Source: Perca fluviatilis
Taxonomy: Eukaryota > Chordata > Actinopteri > Perciformes > Percidae
DNA length: 64,000 bases
Reading direction: 5' to 3'
NCBI RefSeq assembly: GCF_010015445.1
Contig: NC_053114.1
Coordinates: 22,144,724 to 22,208,723, forward strand
Position 1 is the stretch's first letter, and each line of letters starts with the position of its first letter. Shown here piece by piece: positions 1 through 12,100 of this stretch. The notes beneath the pieces were generated by a model. The model was not told where the DNA came from, ran no database searches, and worked only from the letters and a program-made list of their open reading frames with translations. The translations under genes and the position numbers were made by a program.

Positions 1-390
1 ACGTCATATATGCAGTAACGTTACCTGAAAACAGCTTCTTGTCTCATCTGGGGTCTGATAAACAGTAAATTAATGAAAGTCAGTAGCTATGTTTCCATCG
101 ACCTGTTTATATCCGAATAAAGTGATATCGAATGAAAAATGCCTTATGGAAACAGTAAAATCCGATTGAATTTCATGAATATCGACTCAAAGAAATACGT
201 TCGGTCTCACCAGTTTTCTGCGTCGATATCGCATATATCGCGATAAAGCGCTGATGGAAACGTTATTTGCCGAATAAATAATGAATTATGATTAAGTTTT
301 AAGGTCATTTTATGGTTGCAACCACGCAATAAAAGCGAAGAAGAAGAAGTTTCAGTTCATTTCAACGCAGTATTTCCGCTCTGTTTGCAC

Positions 391-489
391 ATGACAGGTG
401 TCAACAAAAACAGACGTAAGTGGACAAACGAGGAGACGAGATACTTTTTATTTAATTTACCAGAAAAATATAACAGCTATTTTAGATAG
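391..489 (+). pseudogene. Myb/SANT-like protein fragment of a transposon
   Basis: A 32-codon frame opens with ATG at 391 and stops at 487-489. It reads NKNRRKWTNEETRYFLFNL in its centre, which matches the first helix of Myb/SANT-like DNA-binding domains (basic run, W-T-x-E-E-T). Such proteins are encoded by PIF/Harbinger transposons beside the transposase and bind the element's ends. The rest of the three-helix domain is missing after the TAG, so this is a remnant. It lies about 300 bp inside the left end of the surrounding element. Confidence 0.5.
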
Positions 490-582
490 CAAAATCTAAG
501 AAACGCCATCATTTATCAGGGCTCGCGAAGGAAATGACCAAAGGTTACGACAGGGACATTCCTAAAACGCGGCTTAACGTGA

Positions 583-1437
583 AAAAGCTTAACATGGTTT
601 AATGTATCTAAACAACGATCAATCATCACCAGATTTATCATGGTCATATCTTGTAATGAACACTTAAGCCGGTCAAAAAAACTAAATCGAAATCCAACGA
701 TTATAGAAGTTATCTCACGTTAATATATTTTCTTCATCAGTGGCCGTATTAATATTATTAATATGGCGAGGAAAAAGCTTAACGTGGTTTAATGTACCTA
801 AACAATGATCAACGATTACCAAATTTCTCTCTCATATTGCTCCTCATAACCACTGAAAACTGTCAAAAACTCGAACCCAAAGTCCAATTATTATGGACAT
901 TATCTGACATTAGCGTTTATCCTTAGAGCCTATGGGAAAAGCTTAACGTGGTTGAATGTACCTAAACAATGATCAATCATCACCAAATTTCTCTCTCATA
1001 TTACCCATCATAACCACGGAAAACTGTCAAATAATCTAACCCAATGTCCAATTATTATGGACGTTATCTGACATAAAGCGTTTCTGCTTCAGTGCAGCGA
1101 AGCGGCTGGGTGTTGACTCTCCACGGTTCTCATTGGCTTTATAAGTCCTAATGTGAAAAAGCTTAACGTGGTTTAATGTACCTAAACAACGATCAATCAT
1201 CACCAAAAAATCCTCTTCTATATTGCTCATCATAACCACTTAAAACGGTCAAATCTAACCCAATGTCCAAATATTATAGACGTTATCACATTAACGTGAG
1301 ATAACTTAATCGTTGGATTTTGATTTAGTTTTTTTGACAGGCTTAAGTGTTCATGACAAGATATGACCATGATACATCTGGTGATGATTGGTCGTTGTTT
1401 AGATACATTAAACGACGTTAAGCTTTTTCACGTTAAG
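583..1437. repeat. Four direct and one inverted copy of a ~150-bp unit
   Basis: Units begin with AAAAGCTTAACGTGGTTTAA and continue with a CTAAACAAYGATCAAYSATYACCA core, a CATAACCACTNAAAAC block and an ATTATNGACGTTATC end. Copies start near 583, 770, 933 and 1152, all in the same orientation. A fifth copy is inverted at about 1289-1437 and most closely resembles the first. The spacing is irregular. There is no short-spacer CRISPR architecture, and the setting is the interior of a eukaryotic transposon. Confidence 0.75.
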
Positions 1438-1893
1438 GACGTGGGACGTCCTGCGGAGTAAATGGAAGGCGCTCAAACAGCGATACACGGCTCAAAATAG
1501 AGAGTTCTCTCTCAGCGGTGCCGGAGGGAAAATATAAGGCAAGTTCCACCTTTTTGATGAGCTGGATCAGATCCTCAGCCAAAGGCCCATCGGAGTTTAT
1601 AGCTTGGCTTCTAATATTAACAACAACTACTTCTGTCTAGCAAAACTTTGTTCACAAAAGTTCGCTTGAATCTTGTGCGATTCAGTGCAAAAATGAATGG
1701 AAACACCTTAAAATGCCTCAAATCAATTCGATATACCAATTTCATCGCAAAACAGCATGTGACGTCATTACGCACAGGTTTTTATTCGCTTTAAAGCCGT
1801 TGGATGGAAACACACTTTCACCAGCTTTATTCGCATGAGTTTTTTTACCGAACTTCAGATAATTCGATTGACAAGTGGATGGAAACTTAGCTA

Positions 1894-2700
1894 GTGTGCC
1901 CAACGCTATTTTCCGATAAACTGTAGCGGTCATATTTCATGGGACCCGCGTGAGTGCGGTTTTCATGTTCCAGTTATTCAGCCTCATAGGGAAGAGAGAG
2001 CGGCTGATCGTTCACCTGAGATCAGTAGAGCAGACTGCTCTGCAGAGCAGTGTATAATTACGACTTTATAACATTTCATAAACAGCTGATTGAGCGGTTG
2101 CGCGATGTAAATCATGTGGCGCCCGAGTGCATTTGACCGGCATAAAATCTGCATATGTCAGACTGATCTGCCAGTCGCCGGTCATGGCCGATCACGTGAA
2201 AATCGGCCAATTCCGGTCACCGGCCGGTCAATCAGTGCATCTCTAATGCTATTAAATGTTGGTTTTTTTTCTAATATGTTTGAGTTATTGCTGCATGTGT
2301 TTCCGACCAAGTTTTTCAAGTCCTTGAAGTGCTATGTTCTTGTCCTATGCGAGACCCGGATTCACATCCTGCATCCTGCATGTGTTTGATTAGGGGGGTT
2401 GGCTTCACTGAATATTGTTAATGTCTAAAAAATAACCCAGTACCAAGTACTGTAGTACAGAAACTTCTTCAATCCAACTTCTTCAATATACTATTTGTAT
2501 GATTTTGCTTGCAGCCAGTGATTGGCCCACGCTCGCAGCAGCTAAAAGCTACAGAGTATGTAGTGAGGTAAAGTCAAGCATGGTATATTCGACGGACTTA
2601 GCAGTTCAGCCTGCTAAGATACCACTAAAACGTTCCAAAGTAATTTGAAAACTTTCAAAATGTACGTATGTGGTGTTGGCATTTTACGCAACTTCATGCA
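1894..2700. other. Intergenic, with a hAT-like end fragment
   Basis: No gene was recognised. A short palindrome (CTGCTCTGCAGAGCAG) lies at 2035-2051. About 2185-2255 looks like one end of a common fish repeat (GGCCGGTCAATCAGTGCATC), probably a broken hAT-like element. The remainder is unassigned, AT-rich sequence. Confidence 0.4.
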
Positions 2701-2706
2701 TGTATT

Positions 2707-2935
2707 CACATGATGGGTAGCCTGGTTGACACCAGACCCTTCTCAGTTGTAACTGAGAGTGGGTCTGGACAAGATTCATTCACAGCCCATTTCCAAAGGG
2801 GCGTCACCAAAGGACGCCGCTCAAATGCCTCTGGGTGCAATTGGATGGTCATTAAACCAATCAGACCAACGATCCGGGTGACGTAGCAGCGACAGCGGCA
2901 TCAACGGGTTACTAGAACTTACTAGGGCTCCGTTT
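2707..2935. repeat. DNA-transposon fragment (GGTAGCCTGGTTGACACC type)
   Basis: The segment starts GGTAGCCTGGTTGACACCAG and immediately forms a hairpin: ACCCTTCTCAGTTGTAACTG lies next to its near inverse, ACTGAGAGTGGGT. This start is a repeated teleost element end, recognised from memory. The other terminus was not found, so the right boundary is approximate. Confidence 0.35.
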
Positions 2936-4170
2936 CACACCTCTTACTGGCTTCTTCCCCATAGTAACAACAACTAAGGCTCAGGAGGAATTTAGAGCTA
3001 TCTGCCAAACTGGTGAAAAAAAAGATTATTTCTCAAAAACAAAAGCTAAGATCCAGAAAACTCCTGTTCTACGAAGAGGAACAATGAGCATGTCATTAAA
3101 AGAAAACTTTCAAATGGGATTTAACACTGGGGGATCCAGAGCCAGCAGCTCTTCCCACTTCACAACTATATTCACTATATTGTACTGCAACAGTTCAGAA
3201 AATGTGTGTTTAGTTTGTATATTAGCCATGAACACCTTTCTGTAGGTGGGCGTAGTAAAAGAATTTAGACTTAACAGTCTGGTGACCACACCTGTGCTGA
3301 AACTGGGCTGGGCTTGAGAATTCCTCATTAATAAACTCACATTCAACCTCACATACTGGTACATTTAGACTCTTGAGACCAGCTCTCGCACTTTAGATGG
3401 ACAGTATAAACCACCAGTTCTTGTTGGTCATCCTCATTTCTGGCAGAAATGCCCCTTTAAAGACAAAGATTTCAAGCACATTGATTTTTAAGGAATATTT
3501 AACCTGATACATGTTTTACTCTTGTCCATCTTTTGTATTACACAAAGATAAGATACCCAGTACTTACACTCCTCGTGTTTCCCGTGTATAAATGTATTGA
3601 TTTTTGTAGCAACAGAATACACAGAATAATAATAATTTCGCATGATGGAGGAATATTGAACATATCATCTTTTCCTCTGTCTTGTGCACTAGCTTCTGAC
3701 ACTACAGCCTCTAAAAGGAAACACCACACCACTGCTTGCCTCCTTTTATTGCTATATGGCTATGCCAAACATTCAATAATGAGATTACATCCACCTGACC
3801 TCACTGTCAAACTAACTTTTTGGTGTGGTATGTTTGGCGAAAGTGAGAAAGGCATGCTCTTAATTTGTTGATGCATTACAGAAACCTCTGGCCTCATTAG
3901 TCGGTCTCCAGACAGACAACAAACCTCACCTCCCAAGTTACAATTCATATTTGACAGATGGAGTGTGGCTGTCATCAAAGTTTCACAATGAGGCATTTTA
4001 AAGATGCAGTAGTTCTAGACCCTCAGCTCCAAACTCTGCTGCATTGAAAAAGTCTTCCTGGTAAACAGCTTTGACATACAAACTGCTCTCCTCCAACAGT
4101 CAAGGCCAAACCTGTCCAGTTCACCTGAGGACCATGTAGTCCAGCTACTGTCTATACTATAAATGCTATT
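2936..4170. other. Intergenic, no gene recognised
   Basis: Several short open frames occur on both strands, but none shows a family motif, convincing splice context or coding bias. No repeat ends were identified. Confidence 0.5.
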
Positions 4171-4171
4171 C

Positions 4172-4967
4172 AATAGAGGTCGACCGATTAATCGGCACAG
4201 ATAGTTGATTGGTGGAACTATCGTTATCGGCAAAAATCCATACCGATAGTTTTTCCTGGTTGCGTCCGTTGCTGGAGCGGCTGAGAAGCGCGCGCTGTCA
4301 TTCATTACACAGTACACGAGAGCTGAGAAGGGTCTGCTGGCATCATGCATTACAATAGCGGCCTCTAGAGGCGAAATAAAAACCATCACTGATGCCTCGT
4401 GTTGTTTATTTTCGACACGTGTTACTGCGCGCTGCACGCAGAGCACATGCTGTGCGGAGAAGGCTGACATCGGATGCGCGTTTAAAGCATTGACAGCAAA
4501 AAGGTATGTATACAGTACATTTTCTCATATCATTATAGTTATTAATTTGTTGAATAGATGCTGCATTAGTAGAGAAAGAACAGCACAACAGTATGTTTGT
4601 TTGCTTTCGAGGCTGAGATGACGCTAAACATTAGTAGTAAGCTAACTTACCTCAAGCGGTTAAACACTGACAAAAATAAACGCAAGTCCGACCCAAATCG
4701 TCCACGATCTAGTGGCTGCCGCTGGAGAATTGAGATGTGTAGAATCGACAGCGCATTCATTTTAAAATCCTCAGCGGAGGAGCATCAACAACTGCCCGAA
4801 AGCACGGTAGCCTTATATGGTGGAGCGAGAAAGAGAGTGATTGAAGAGAGGGAGCACCCAGCGGCATTAGAACAAAGCCGTGACTCATTGAAATAAAGCG
4901 TGTTTTTTCGCCGATTCATCTCTAGAAATGCGACTGTAGCAAGCATGTCACTATCACTAACGTTCAT
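4172..4967. repeat. TIR-type fish repeat, AGGTCGACCGATTAATCGGC end
   Basis: The block starts with AGGTCGACCGATTAATCGGC followed by alternating ATCGG/CCGAT motifs, a highly repeated non-autonomous element end in teleosts. Its right end is obscured where Tc1 homology begins at about 4970, so insertion or recombination with the Tc1 copy probably removed it. Open frames within it show no recognisable protein family. Confidence 0.4.
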
Positions 4968-4971
4968 CAGG

Positions 4972-6066
4972 AACAGTGGAAGTTAAAGCAAGATCTGGAA
5001 GACCAAGAAAAATATCAGTCAGAACAGCTCGCAGGATTGTGAGAAAAGCAAGTCAAAACCCACGTTTGACTGCACGATCCATCCAGAAAGATCTGGCAGA
5101 CACTGGAGTTGTGGTACACCATTCCACTATAAAGAGATAATTGTACAAATATGGTCTTCGTGGAAGAGTCATCAGAAGAAAACCTCTTCTATGTCCTCAC
5201 CATAAAAATCTGCGTTTAAAGTTTGCAAATGAACATATAGACAAGCCTGATGCATTGTGGAAACAAGTTCTGTGGACCGATGACGTTAAAATAGAACTTT
5301 TTGGCCGGAATGAGCAAAGGTACGTTTGGAGAAGAAAGGGCACAGAATTTAATGAAAAGAACCTCTGTCCAACTGTTAAGCATGGGGGTGGATCAATCAT
5401 GCTTTGGGGTTGTATTGCAGCCAGTGGCACAGGGAACATTTCACGAGTAGAAGGAAAAATGGATTCAATAAAATTTCAGCAAATTTTGGACGCTAACTTG
5501 ATGCCATCTGTGAAAAAGCGTAAGTTAAAGAGAGGATGGCTTCTACAAATGGATAATGATCTTAAACACACCTCAAAATCCACGGTGGATTACATCAAGA
5601 GGCGTAAACTGAAGGTTTTGCCATGGCCTTCACAATCTCCTGACCTCAACATAATTGAAAATCTATGGATAGACCTTAAAAGAGCAGTGCGTGACAGACA
5701 GCCCAGAAATCTCAAAGAACTGGAAGACTTTTGTAAGGAAGAATGGGCGAAGATACCTCAAACAAGAATTGAAAGACTCTTGGCTGGCTACAAAAAGCGT
5801 TTACAAGCTGTGATACTTGCCAAAGGGGGCAGTACAAGGTATTAACTCTGAAGGGTGCCCAAACTTTTGCAGATGCCATTATTTTGTTTTCTGTTATTTT
5901 GAAAGTGTAAATGATGGAAATAAAATCTAACTTTTTTTTGACATATTTTAAGAATGTCTAATCTGTCATTTCATGCCTTTTGGAGAGTTTTCCATGTTTT
6001 CTTGGCTTCTTTATGCACATTAATACAAATTTTTACCTGGGGCGCCCAAACTTTCGAGCCCCACTG
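4972..6066 (+). mobile_element. 5'-truncated Tc1-like transposon
   Basis: The right terminus GGGGCGCCCAAACTTTCGAG...CCCCACTG is followed by TA at 6067-6068, as for a Tc1 insertion. No matching left terminus is present. Recognisable transposase sequence starts near 4972, so the 5' TIR, 5' UTR and transposase N-terminus are lost. The element is dead: both the missing end and a stop codon would prevent mobilisation. Confidence 0.8.
4980..5845 (+). pseudogene. Tc1-like transposase, N-truncated with one stop
   Basis: Translation shows the end of the paired-like HTH (SGRPRKISVRTARRIVRKA) and the second HTH (TARSIQKDLADTG). An in-frame TAA follows at about 5138. A 234-codon frame (5141-5845) then covers the whole catalytic domain. 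Counting from 5141, the DDE acids are D47 in WTDD, D138 in QMDND and E173 in NIIENLW. The last two are 34 residues apart, as in Tc1 DD34E enzymes. HGGGSIMLWG and the C-terminal KGGSTRY are family signatures. Apart from the stop and the lost N-terminus, the catalytic part is remarkably intact, which suggests a fairly recent insertion. Confidence 0.85.
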
Positions 6067-6068
6067 TA

Positions 6069-6341
6069 AGATATCCTGCCTGAAGAGTCTTTACTACTTT
6101 TGTCTATGGTGAGTGTGAATCTCTGTGACAGCAATACAATATAGCCCTTGGTTCTGGTGTCATCACTAGATGAAGCAGAAACTTTGAAATATTTATTTTG
6201 TAGATGATCTATATATCTCTTTTACGTAAATGTGATTCTTGAATAAGCGCCACGTCTACGTTCTTCCTTCTTAAATAGTCCAGGAATTTAGTTCGTTTGA
6301 TCGCCCTGATGTTAACAGAAAGGATTGAAAGTTCAGCCATC
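6069..6341 (-). pseudogene. L1/Tx1-type LINE ORF2, endonuclease N-terminal fragment
   Basis: Reading down from 6341 on the - strand gives MAELSILSVNIR, then TKFLDYLRRKNVDVALIQES followed by HLR. This is the start of an L1-group ORF2 apurinic-type endonuclease, with the QESHLR metal-binding strand. Further on, DDTRTKGYIVLL and DSSGRIS fit the next strands of the same domain. The frame ends where Tc1 sequence begins at 6068. Reverse transcriptase is absent from the window, so ORF2 is truncated. It lies downstream (on the - strand) of the ORF1 remnant. Confidence 0.7.
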
Positions 6342-6980
6342 TTCAAAATTTACACATATATATGTCTCGAGTACCCTACCGGAATTCACTGATAAATTTG
6401 TAACAAAGGGTGAGCAGCTAGATCTTGGCACTGTGTGGTGAAAACACAAAACATAAAATAAATCCCCTAACCCTCCGAGACCGCAGACCCCCTTCCCTCT
6501 CTGTAGGATATGTGGCCGCATCAAACGCAGCTCGCACAAAAACTCAGCTCAAAACTGCCACTCCTGTCTAAAGTCACAGGTTAACTGAAACAGGTCTAAT
6601 GCTTTGTGTTGTATGTTAAACATGAACAATGTTACAAAAAAACCTTAAAACTAAGTCCCAACCATCTATTAAGTTCTGAAATAAACTGTATGAAAAACAA
6701 ATCAGCCGTGTAGGAGTAATAGACATAGATTATAAAATGCAGTCAAATCAAATGCTCCTTATATAACTCTGCTCTCAAGCTCATAAATTATAATTCGACC
6801 AGCTACTATGCTCTGAAATAGCCTATGTGCGTAACAAACCCTGTAAGAGTAGTAAATATAGATTATAAGATAAGTGTTTATCATGTTCTTAGGCTGTGTA
6901 CATTTAGCAGTCCATGTCAGTCATGTTTTGAGCCTCAAACATTCCTTTAAAAGTCAGGTTGCCAAACTTACATGCAGTGT
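6342..6980 (-). other. LINE inter-ORF or decayed region
   Basis: This sequence lies between the ORF1-like and ORF2-like remnants. It has no recognisable domain and may be a decayed inter-ORF spacer or a small insertion. Confidence 0.3.
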
Positions 6981-6982
6981 CC

Positions 6983-7931
6983 TCAGTTGAACTCGCAGTG
7001 TTCCAGATACACTGATCTACAGTCGTCGGGTCCGCCCGCTCGCTTCCCGCACCGGAGGTCTCCACGCCGCCCTCCGGGCCCAATATCAGCTCCCGCCTCC
7101 CGGTCCAGTCGCGAAGCATCCAGTGCAGGCGACAAGTCCTCTTCCTTCATATCCAAATCCCGACAGAACTCGTCCGCTTCTTCGGGTGCAGTGAATGTGA
7201 ACGTTCTCCCTCCGTGGTTTACTCTCAGAGTTGCCAGATAAATAAGAAAGTTTGGGATGCCTTTAGCATGCAGCTTGCACTGCACTCTTATAAATTTCTG
7301 GCGCCGCTGGGTGGTGAAAGCGCTGTAGTCAGGCTTAAAGCGCAGCGTTGCGTTAGAATCTCGAATTGGGCCTTCCTGTTGTGCCTGTCCCGCCCCCTGA
7401 ATAATTGCCTGACGGTCCTGGTATCTCAATCAGCGTGTGTGTCCCTGCACCCTTGCTGTAGATTCTGTGTGCCCTGTCAATTTCGATGGTAGCCCTGTTC
7501 TGTAGGGATGGAATCCATTTTGGCAACTGTTTTTGCAAAAATCCAACTGGGTTATCTTTCTCGCCGCCCTTCTTCAGTCAGATGAGCTGGATTTTATTTC
7601 TTCTCGATGTATCTTCCAGTTCAGCCAACTCCAGCTCAAATTTCCTCTGGTCATCAATACAGGCTTTCACCATGTTTCTCATCTGTCTGCTGTCCTTCTG
7701 TGCCTCGTCTAGTCGCTGTATTAAATCTCTTACTGTAGTTCCCTGCCTCTCCCTGACCGCTGATTGAAGCCCGCTTTGTTGCCTTTCCAGAACCCTGGCC
7801 ATGGCCTCCTACATACGTATGTCCGCGTTAGCATCCGAAACCTCGCTAGCCGTCGCCATGCTAGCCGAGGTAGCAGAATTCTTTGCTCGTTTAAACTGCA
7901 GCAGGGTCTGCTTTTTCGCTCCTGCAGGCAT
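6983..7931 (-). pseudogene. L1/Tx1-type LINE ORF1 (transposase_22-like), broken
   Basis: On the - strand an ATG at 7931 starts MPAGAKKQTLLQFKRAKNSA, interrupted by TAG near 7812. It continues as a coiled-coil-like stretch (RVLERQQSGLQSAVRERQG, then LIQRLDEAQKDSRQM and FELELAELEDTSRR) to about 7580. After further frame changes the RRM-like and C-terminal parts appear: IEIDRAHRIYSKGAG, then RYQDRQAIIQGA, RRQKFIRVQCKLHAKGIPNF and GGRTFTFTAPEEADEFCRDL (6983-7538). This order (coiled coil, RRM, CTD) and the IDRAHR and PEEAxxFC motifs match ORF1p RNA-binding chaperones of L1-like LINEs. At least two frame breaks and a stop make it non-functional. Confidence 0.75.
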
Positions 7932-8447
7932 TCCACAAAGTTACCGTGACAAAAGAAAGGACTGACGTCAAATAAAAAAGAATAGACCTGGTTTTCAATG
8001 ATTGTGCGGAGACGGGGCGAAGAGCCTCAGCCTTGGGCAGCCATGCAAGTCGTTGGTCACGTGATCTCAAGATCTATTGACAGATCGCTTTTTAAAAGCC
8101 TGGGGTGGCTTTTTGTAAATGTTATCAATGAGTGAAGCGTTTTGTAAGCTGCTTTTGCGTGTGTTTTTTGCATTTCTCACGTTTTTCTGTTTTATGCGCC
8201 CTGAACGCCTCAAGTTGAAAAACTTCAACTTGTAGCAGAAAAAAACCCAACATCAGTTGCGTTTTTTGTCCAAACGGATGAATTGATTCTATATAGATTT
8301 TACGTTTTAATATTTTACGAGGTTTTTTAAAGTTGTCAGGTTACTTCAAAGCAAAATAACAGGCTGAGGAAAGGCAATTCGGTGGTTGCTTACTGTCGCA
8401 ACAATTTAAAAAAAGATGGCTTGTGGGAGTTCTGACCTCAGTAGTGT
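7932..8447. other. Probable LINE 5' region and intergenic sequence
   Basis: The first ~120 bp upstream of the ORF1 ATG (on the - strand) probably belong to the LINE 5' UTR. No clear boundary is visible. The rest is AT-rich with no gene recognised. Confidence 0.3.
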
Positions 8448-8455
8448 CCTGCCAG

Positions 8456-9111
8456 TGTAGGGCTGTGACGATAACCGCATCACCATAATACCAGTGGTGA
8501 CGTGACACTATCGCGGTAATGACATCATCAGCGCATTTTTTTATTTATTTTATTGCTGCTGAAAGTTACAGGAGTGCATATGTCTTGTGATATGAAATAT
8601 AATGAACATAATAATCACTGTTTAGTTATCACCATTGGCTGTCTTCTATCTATATTCAAGAGATTATGGAGAGAGAAAAAAACTTCAACTTTGCACAAGA
8701 GGATGGACAGTCTCATCAAATATATGGGGGATTCTTTTGTGTTATTATGAATTATCTCTATTTTTTTGCAGGGGTAACACCCTTCACTTTACTGGTAGTA
8801 TTGACAACATATGAAGCCACCGTGTCTTGAGAAGCTTGATGTTTAATTGTTCACTTTTAACTCACTTTACATCATCTTTGCTATCTTTTTCCTCTCGCTT
8901 TTCCTCCCAGCCGCACTCATACGCTACGCTCACCGCTTGCTCTCCTTGCGCAACCACACAGCCACTGACGTCAACTCACTTAAGACATCTGCAATTCTCG
9001 CTCCTACTTACGCTAACTTCGTAATAGGGGGTTACGGTTAACTGCCATGTCGCAGTGATATGTTGCTTCTTCACCATGGTATGAAAAAAAATCTATACTA
9101 CCACAGCTCTA
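8456..9111. mobile_element. hAT-like MITE with 8-bp target duplication
   Basis: CCTGCCAG occurs at 8448-8455 and again at 9112-9119. Between them, the left end (TG)TAGGGCTGTGACGATA pairs imperfectly with the right end ACTACCACAGCTCTA. An 8-bp duplication and a TAGGGCTGxG terminus are hAT characteristics. Open frames inside are short and unrelated to transposase, so it is non-autonomous. Confidence 0.65.
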
Positions 9112-9119
9112 CCTGCCAG

Positions 9120-12100
9120 CAAAGCTAATAGAAAAACCTAAAGCACTGCAGCATCACCATATTCTTGAAACCGCACCTGAAGCAAACACGTAGAGACTAA
9201 CAGATAAAATGACTTACAATCTGAGGTCATCAACTAGCCTTCTCCAAAGAGAACAGAAGGATGGCTCTGTCAGTCTGTCTGTCTGTCTACCAGCTATCCA
9301 TCCCACTGTCTCTCCATTGTATCTGTGGTCTCATTGCTACTGGAGAAATGATGGTGAAGCTGCCTGTATCTGCACACACTGCTGTTCTCCTCCTAAAAGA
9401 CACTTGAACATGCACTGATATAGTTTATATTACCACTACAACCATACATGCACATGATGCATGCACATGAGCAATGACTGTATAAGGCTCCATGGGCTCA
9501 TGCACATCACCCACTGCACTTAATGTCTTATCTTTGTAGAAGAGGATGGGTCGTTACCATTTAATGTGTCATTCCTCTTCAATTCAAAAGTGCAGAAAGT
9601 ATTAAGTCAGTGACTTAGTATTTTCTCTCCAAAAGATTTCTCTAAGTTTCCTTACAGCACCATGAACCATTACAGTTGATTTTAACAGAAATCTTTCTTA
9701 ACTGATACATCCATGAACAAAGTTTCCCAGGATAATGAAATGCCCCTGCCTCACTTCTGTACCTGTCACAACAGTTTGAAGCCACAACTTCCATGTGTGT
9801 ACATCTTTTACAGCAACACAAAAAGCAGCAAATTATAGAAAAACTTAAAACCTTATTATTATTATTGTATTAGTCTGAATCAATGATAATTTTGCTACAA
9901 CATACATTTACCTGCAGGTCTATAACTGCCAAATGCATATTTCACACATAAATCAGCACAAAAAAATAGCACAATTAAATTCTTATGACAGAAACAGAAG
10001 AGTCTACATTAGCATAGGCTTTAAACTCATCACAAGCCAATAACGGCATCATCTTTTTAATGCTCCTTAAACACATTTTAGACCAACTATTAGGACAACT
10101 GAAGACTTAGAGGTATCTAATACCATAATACATGTTATGTATTATTCAATCTCAGGTCACATCGTTGTTGCAATTAATCTTGGGAGCTGCTGGCCGATTT
10201 TGGGAAGAACTTATAACATACTTTTATATGATAAAATGAAATGATACATTTTCATGAGAAAGAGCAGTCAAGTGGCAACATTGTGGCAGGTGGAGAGTAG
10301 TCATTTCGTAACTGTGCAGATATGCAGGTGAAACTAAAACTAAAAGGTATGGTCAGGCTTAATGCAAAGCAATTACTCGCCAACGATTCAATTCTATACA
10401 AATTTGACCTCTGTAATTCTTTATGCAAATATCTGGCTGTTTTAATCAACTTGCGTTTTTCAATTGACTTCAAAATAATAAACGTGACACCCTGAAGATA
10501 ACCCATGCCATAAAGATGCAAATACAACTGATTTAGCAATAAAATAACAACAGGCTACATAGAGAATAAAGCAGAAAATATAAAATATGTTTCACCTGCA
10601 TCAATCTAAGACATGAGACTGGAAAATGGTGTGTATGACAGAAAGAGAGAGAGAGAAAGAAAGAGACAAAGTGTCAGACAATGTGAGAATGTTTTTATTA
10701 CTCTGGGAAAAGCAATTTGTCTCATTAGACAGGTCTGGATTTAAACTTGTTGAAAGAAAGTTGCCACTGACCGTCTCACAGGGATTACTTATATTTGTTG
10801 ACTGACGGCTTGTTTAGTTTTCTCCAGTGTTTGGTACTGTCATTAATGTTTCAACATAAGCCTCTTTGTCCTTGTGGTACAGGATTTCTTTAACTGCCTG
10901 AGAGCCATGTCTTCTACTTTATGAGTTCTGATACTGTGCCCATTAAATCAAATTGCATTAAATCAAAATATATGTTTTTATTCAAAATACTGCATTTCAA
11001 TGTACAAGTTATTTATACAACTAATATTGAGGACGTGTTGATACAGTTTGTGTCTCAGCATTGTCTACACACTAAAAACATTATCTATGCAATGTCTTTT
11101 AAATTTTACCATATGCAACACACCTTACTTACTGTGAATTATGCCACTGTTTGGCCATATTTAAAGTGAATACTGTAAATTATCATACAGTAGCCTGTAC
11201 CTACCTTAACTGTCGAGAGATGCAGACCTTTATTTGAGACAAGCCATTATAAGATACATGTATTTTCTTTTAATTTCTTGTTTTCTAAGTACATCTTAGT
11301 TTTTAGTTGTTTTTTGTTACTTCTGTTTGTTTGCTCTGACCAAACTGGCTGTCAGAAATGCTCAATCACACACCTTTGAAACACTAGAACTGCACACAAT
11401 TTTGTACAAGTGAACCAAAGAGTGCATAAAATAAACAGCCGCTAGCAGTTTCACTAGGTGTCTAAATTGATGCTATTTGGGTTCAAAACTGCTTTTCAGC
11501 TATCTGCGGTCATTATCCTGCCAGTAGGTTCCTGCTGCAACATAGCAGGGTTATAGATTTGAGACTTGGGACTCGACTTGGACTTGTCTGCTTTGAGACT
11601 CGAGTTGAATACAGCACTATACATCTGTGCGTGCAATCAACTAATTATGATTTGCCTTTTAAGGCTTTGCATTTATTCAAAGTCTTTGTTCATCATGACA
11701 CAAGCCTTTGTGGCCCATGACCTAAACTTATCTTTGTAATACCACCTTAAGTCTTATGTTATTTTCTATCCTTTTCATAAATCTTAATTCTTTTGACATT
11801 TTAAATGAAAGTCATGCCTTTGGGTCATTGGTTCAGTTGTGTGAATTCAGCACAGCTAACATCAAGGACAGCTCATAACATTACACTGTAAAAAATTATA
11901 TAAGGTTGTTTAAACATAAAAATTAGTGACCACTGCCTTAACTTCCTTAACTTAATTTAATATATATGCTAGTTAAGCTCGAGTAATCCTAATTTTTTTC
12001 CATTTGTAAAGCAGTTTCAAGTCTGATCACTGATGCACTATGCTGCCTATCATTGTAGCTAGGGTAAATAATCTGCATATTTGCTTATAATTAAACTGTT

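Larger units (their letters stand above)
84..1893. mobile_element. TIR DNA transposon, Harbinger-like, degenerate
   Basis: The left end TAGCTATGTTTCCATCGAC is matched in inverted orientation by the right end GGATGGAAACTTAGCTA, giving a 1.8-kb element with imperfect terminal inverted repeats. Further GATGGAAACAC-like motifs lie just inside the right end (about 1695 and 1802). Near the left end is a short reading frame with a Myb/SANT-like start (391-489), a partner protein typical of PIF/Harbinger elements. The middle is filled with repeated ~150-bp units (listed separately). No transposase catalytic domain was found, so the copy is non-autonomous. The Harbinger assignment is an inference from the Myb-like motif; the inverted ends are seen directly. 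Confidence 0.6.

Noticed and set aside
583..1437. Regular repeats that might suggest a CRISPR array
   Set aside because: Units are ~150 bp, irregularly spaced, partly inverted and inside a eukaryotic transposon.
4015..4470. 151-codon open frame on the - strand
   Set aside because: It runs across a transposon boundary at 4172 and shows no family motif.
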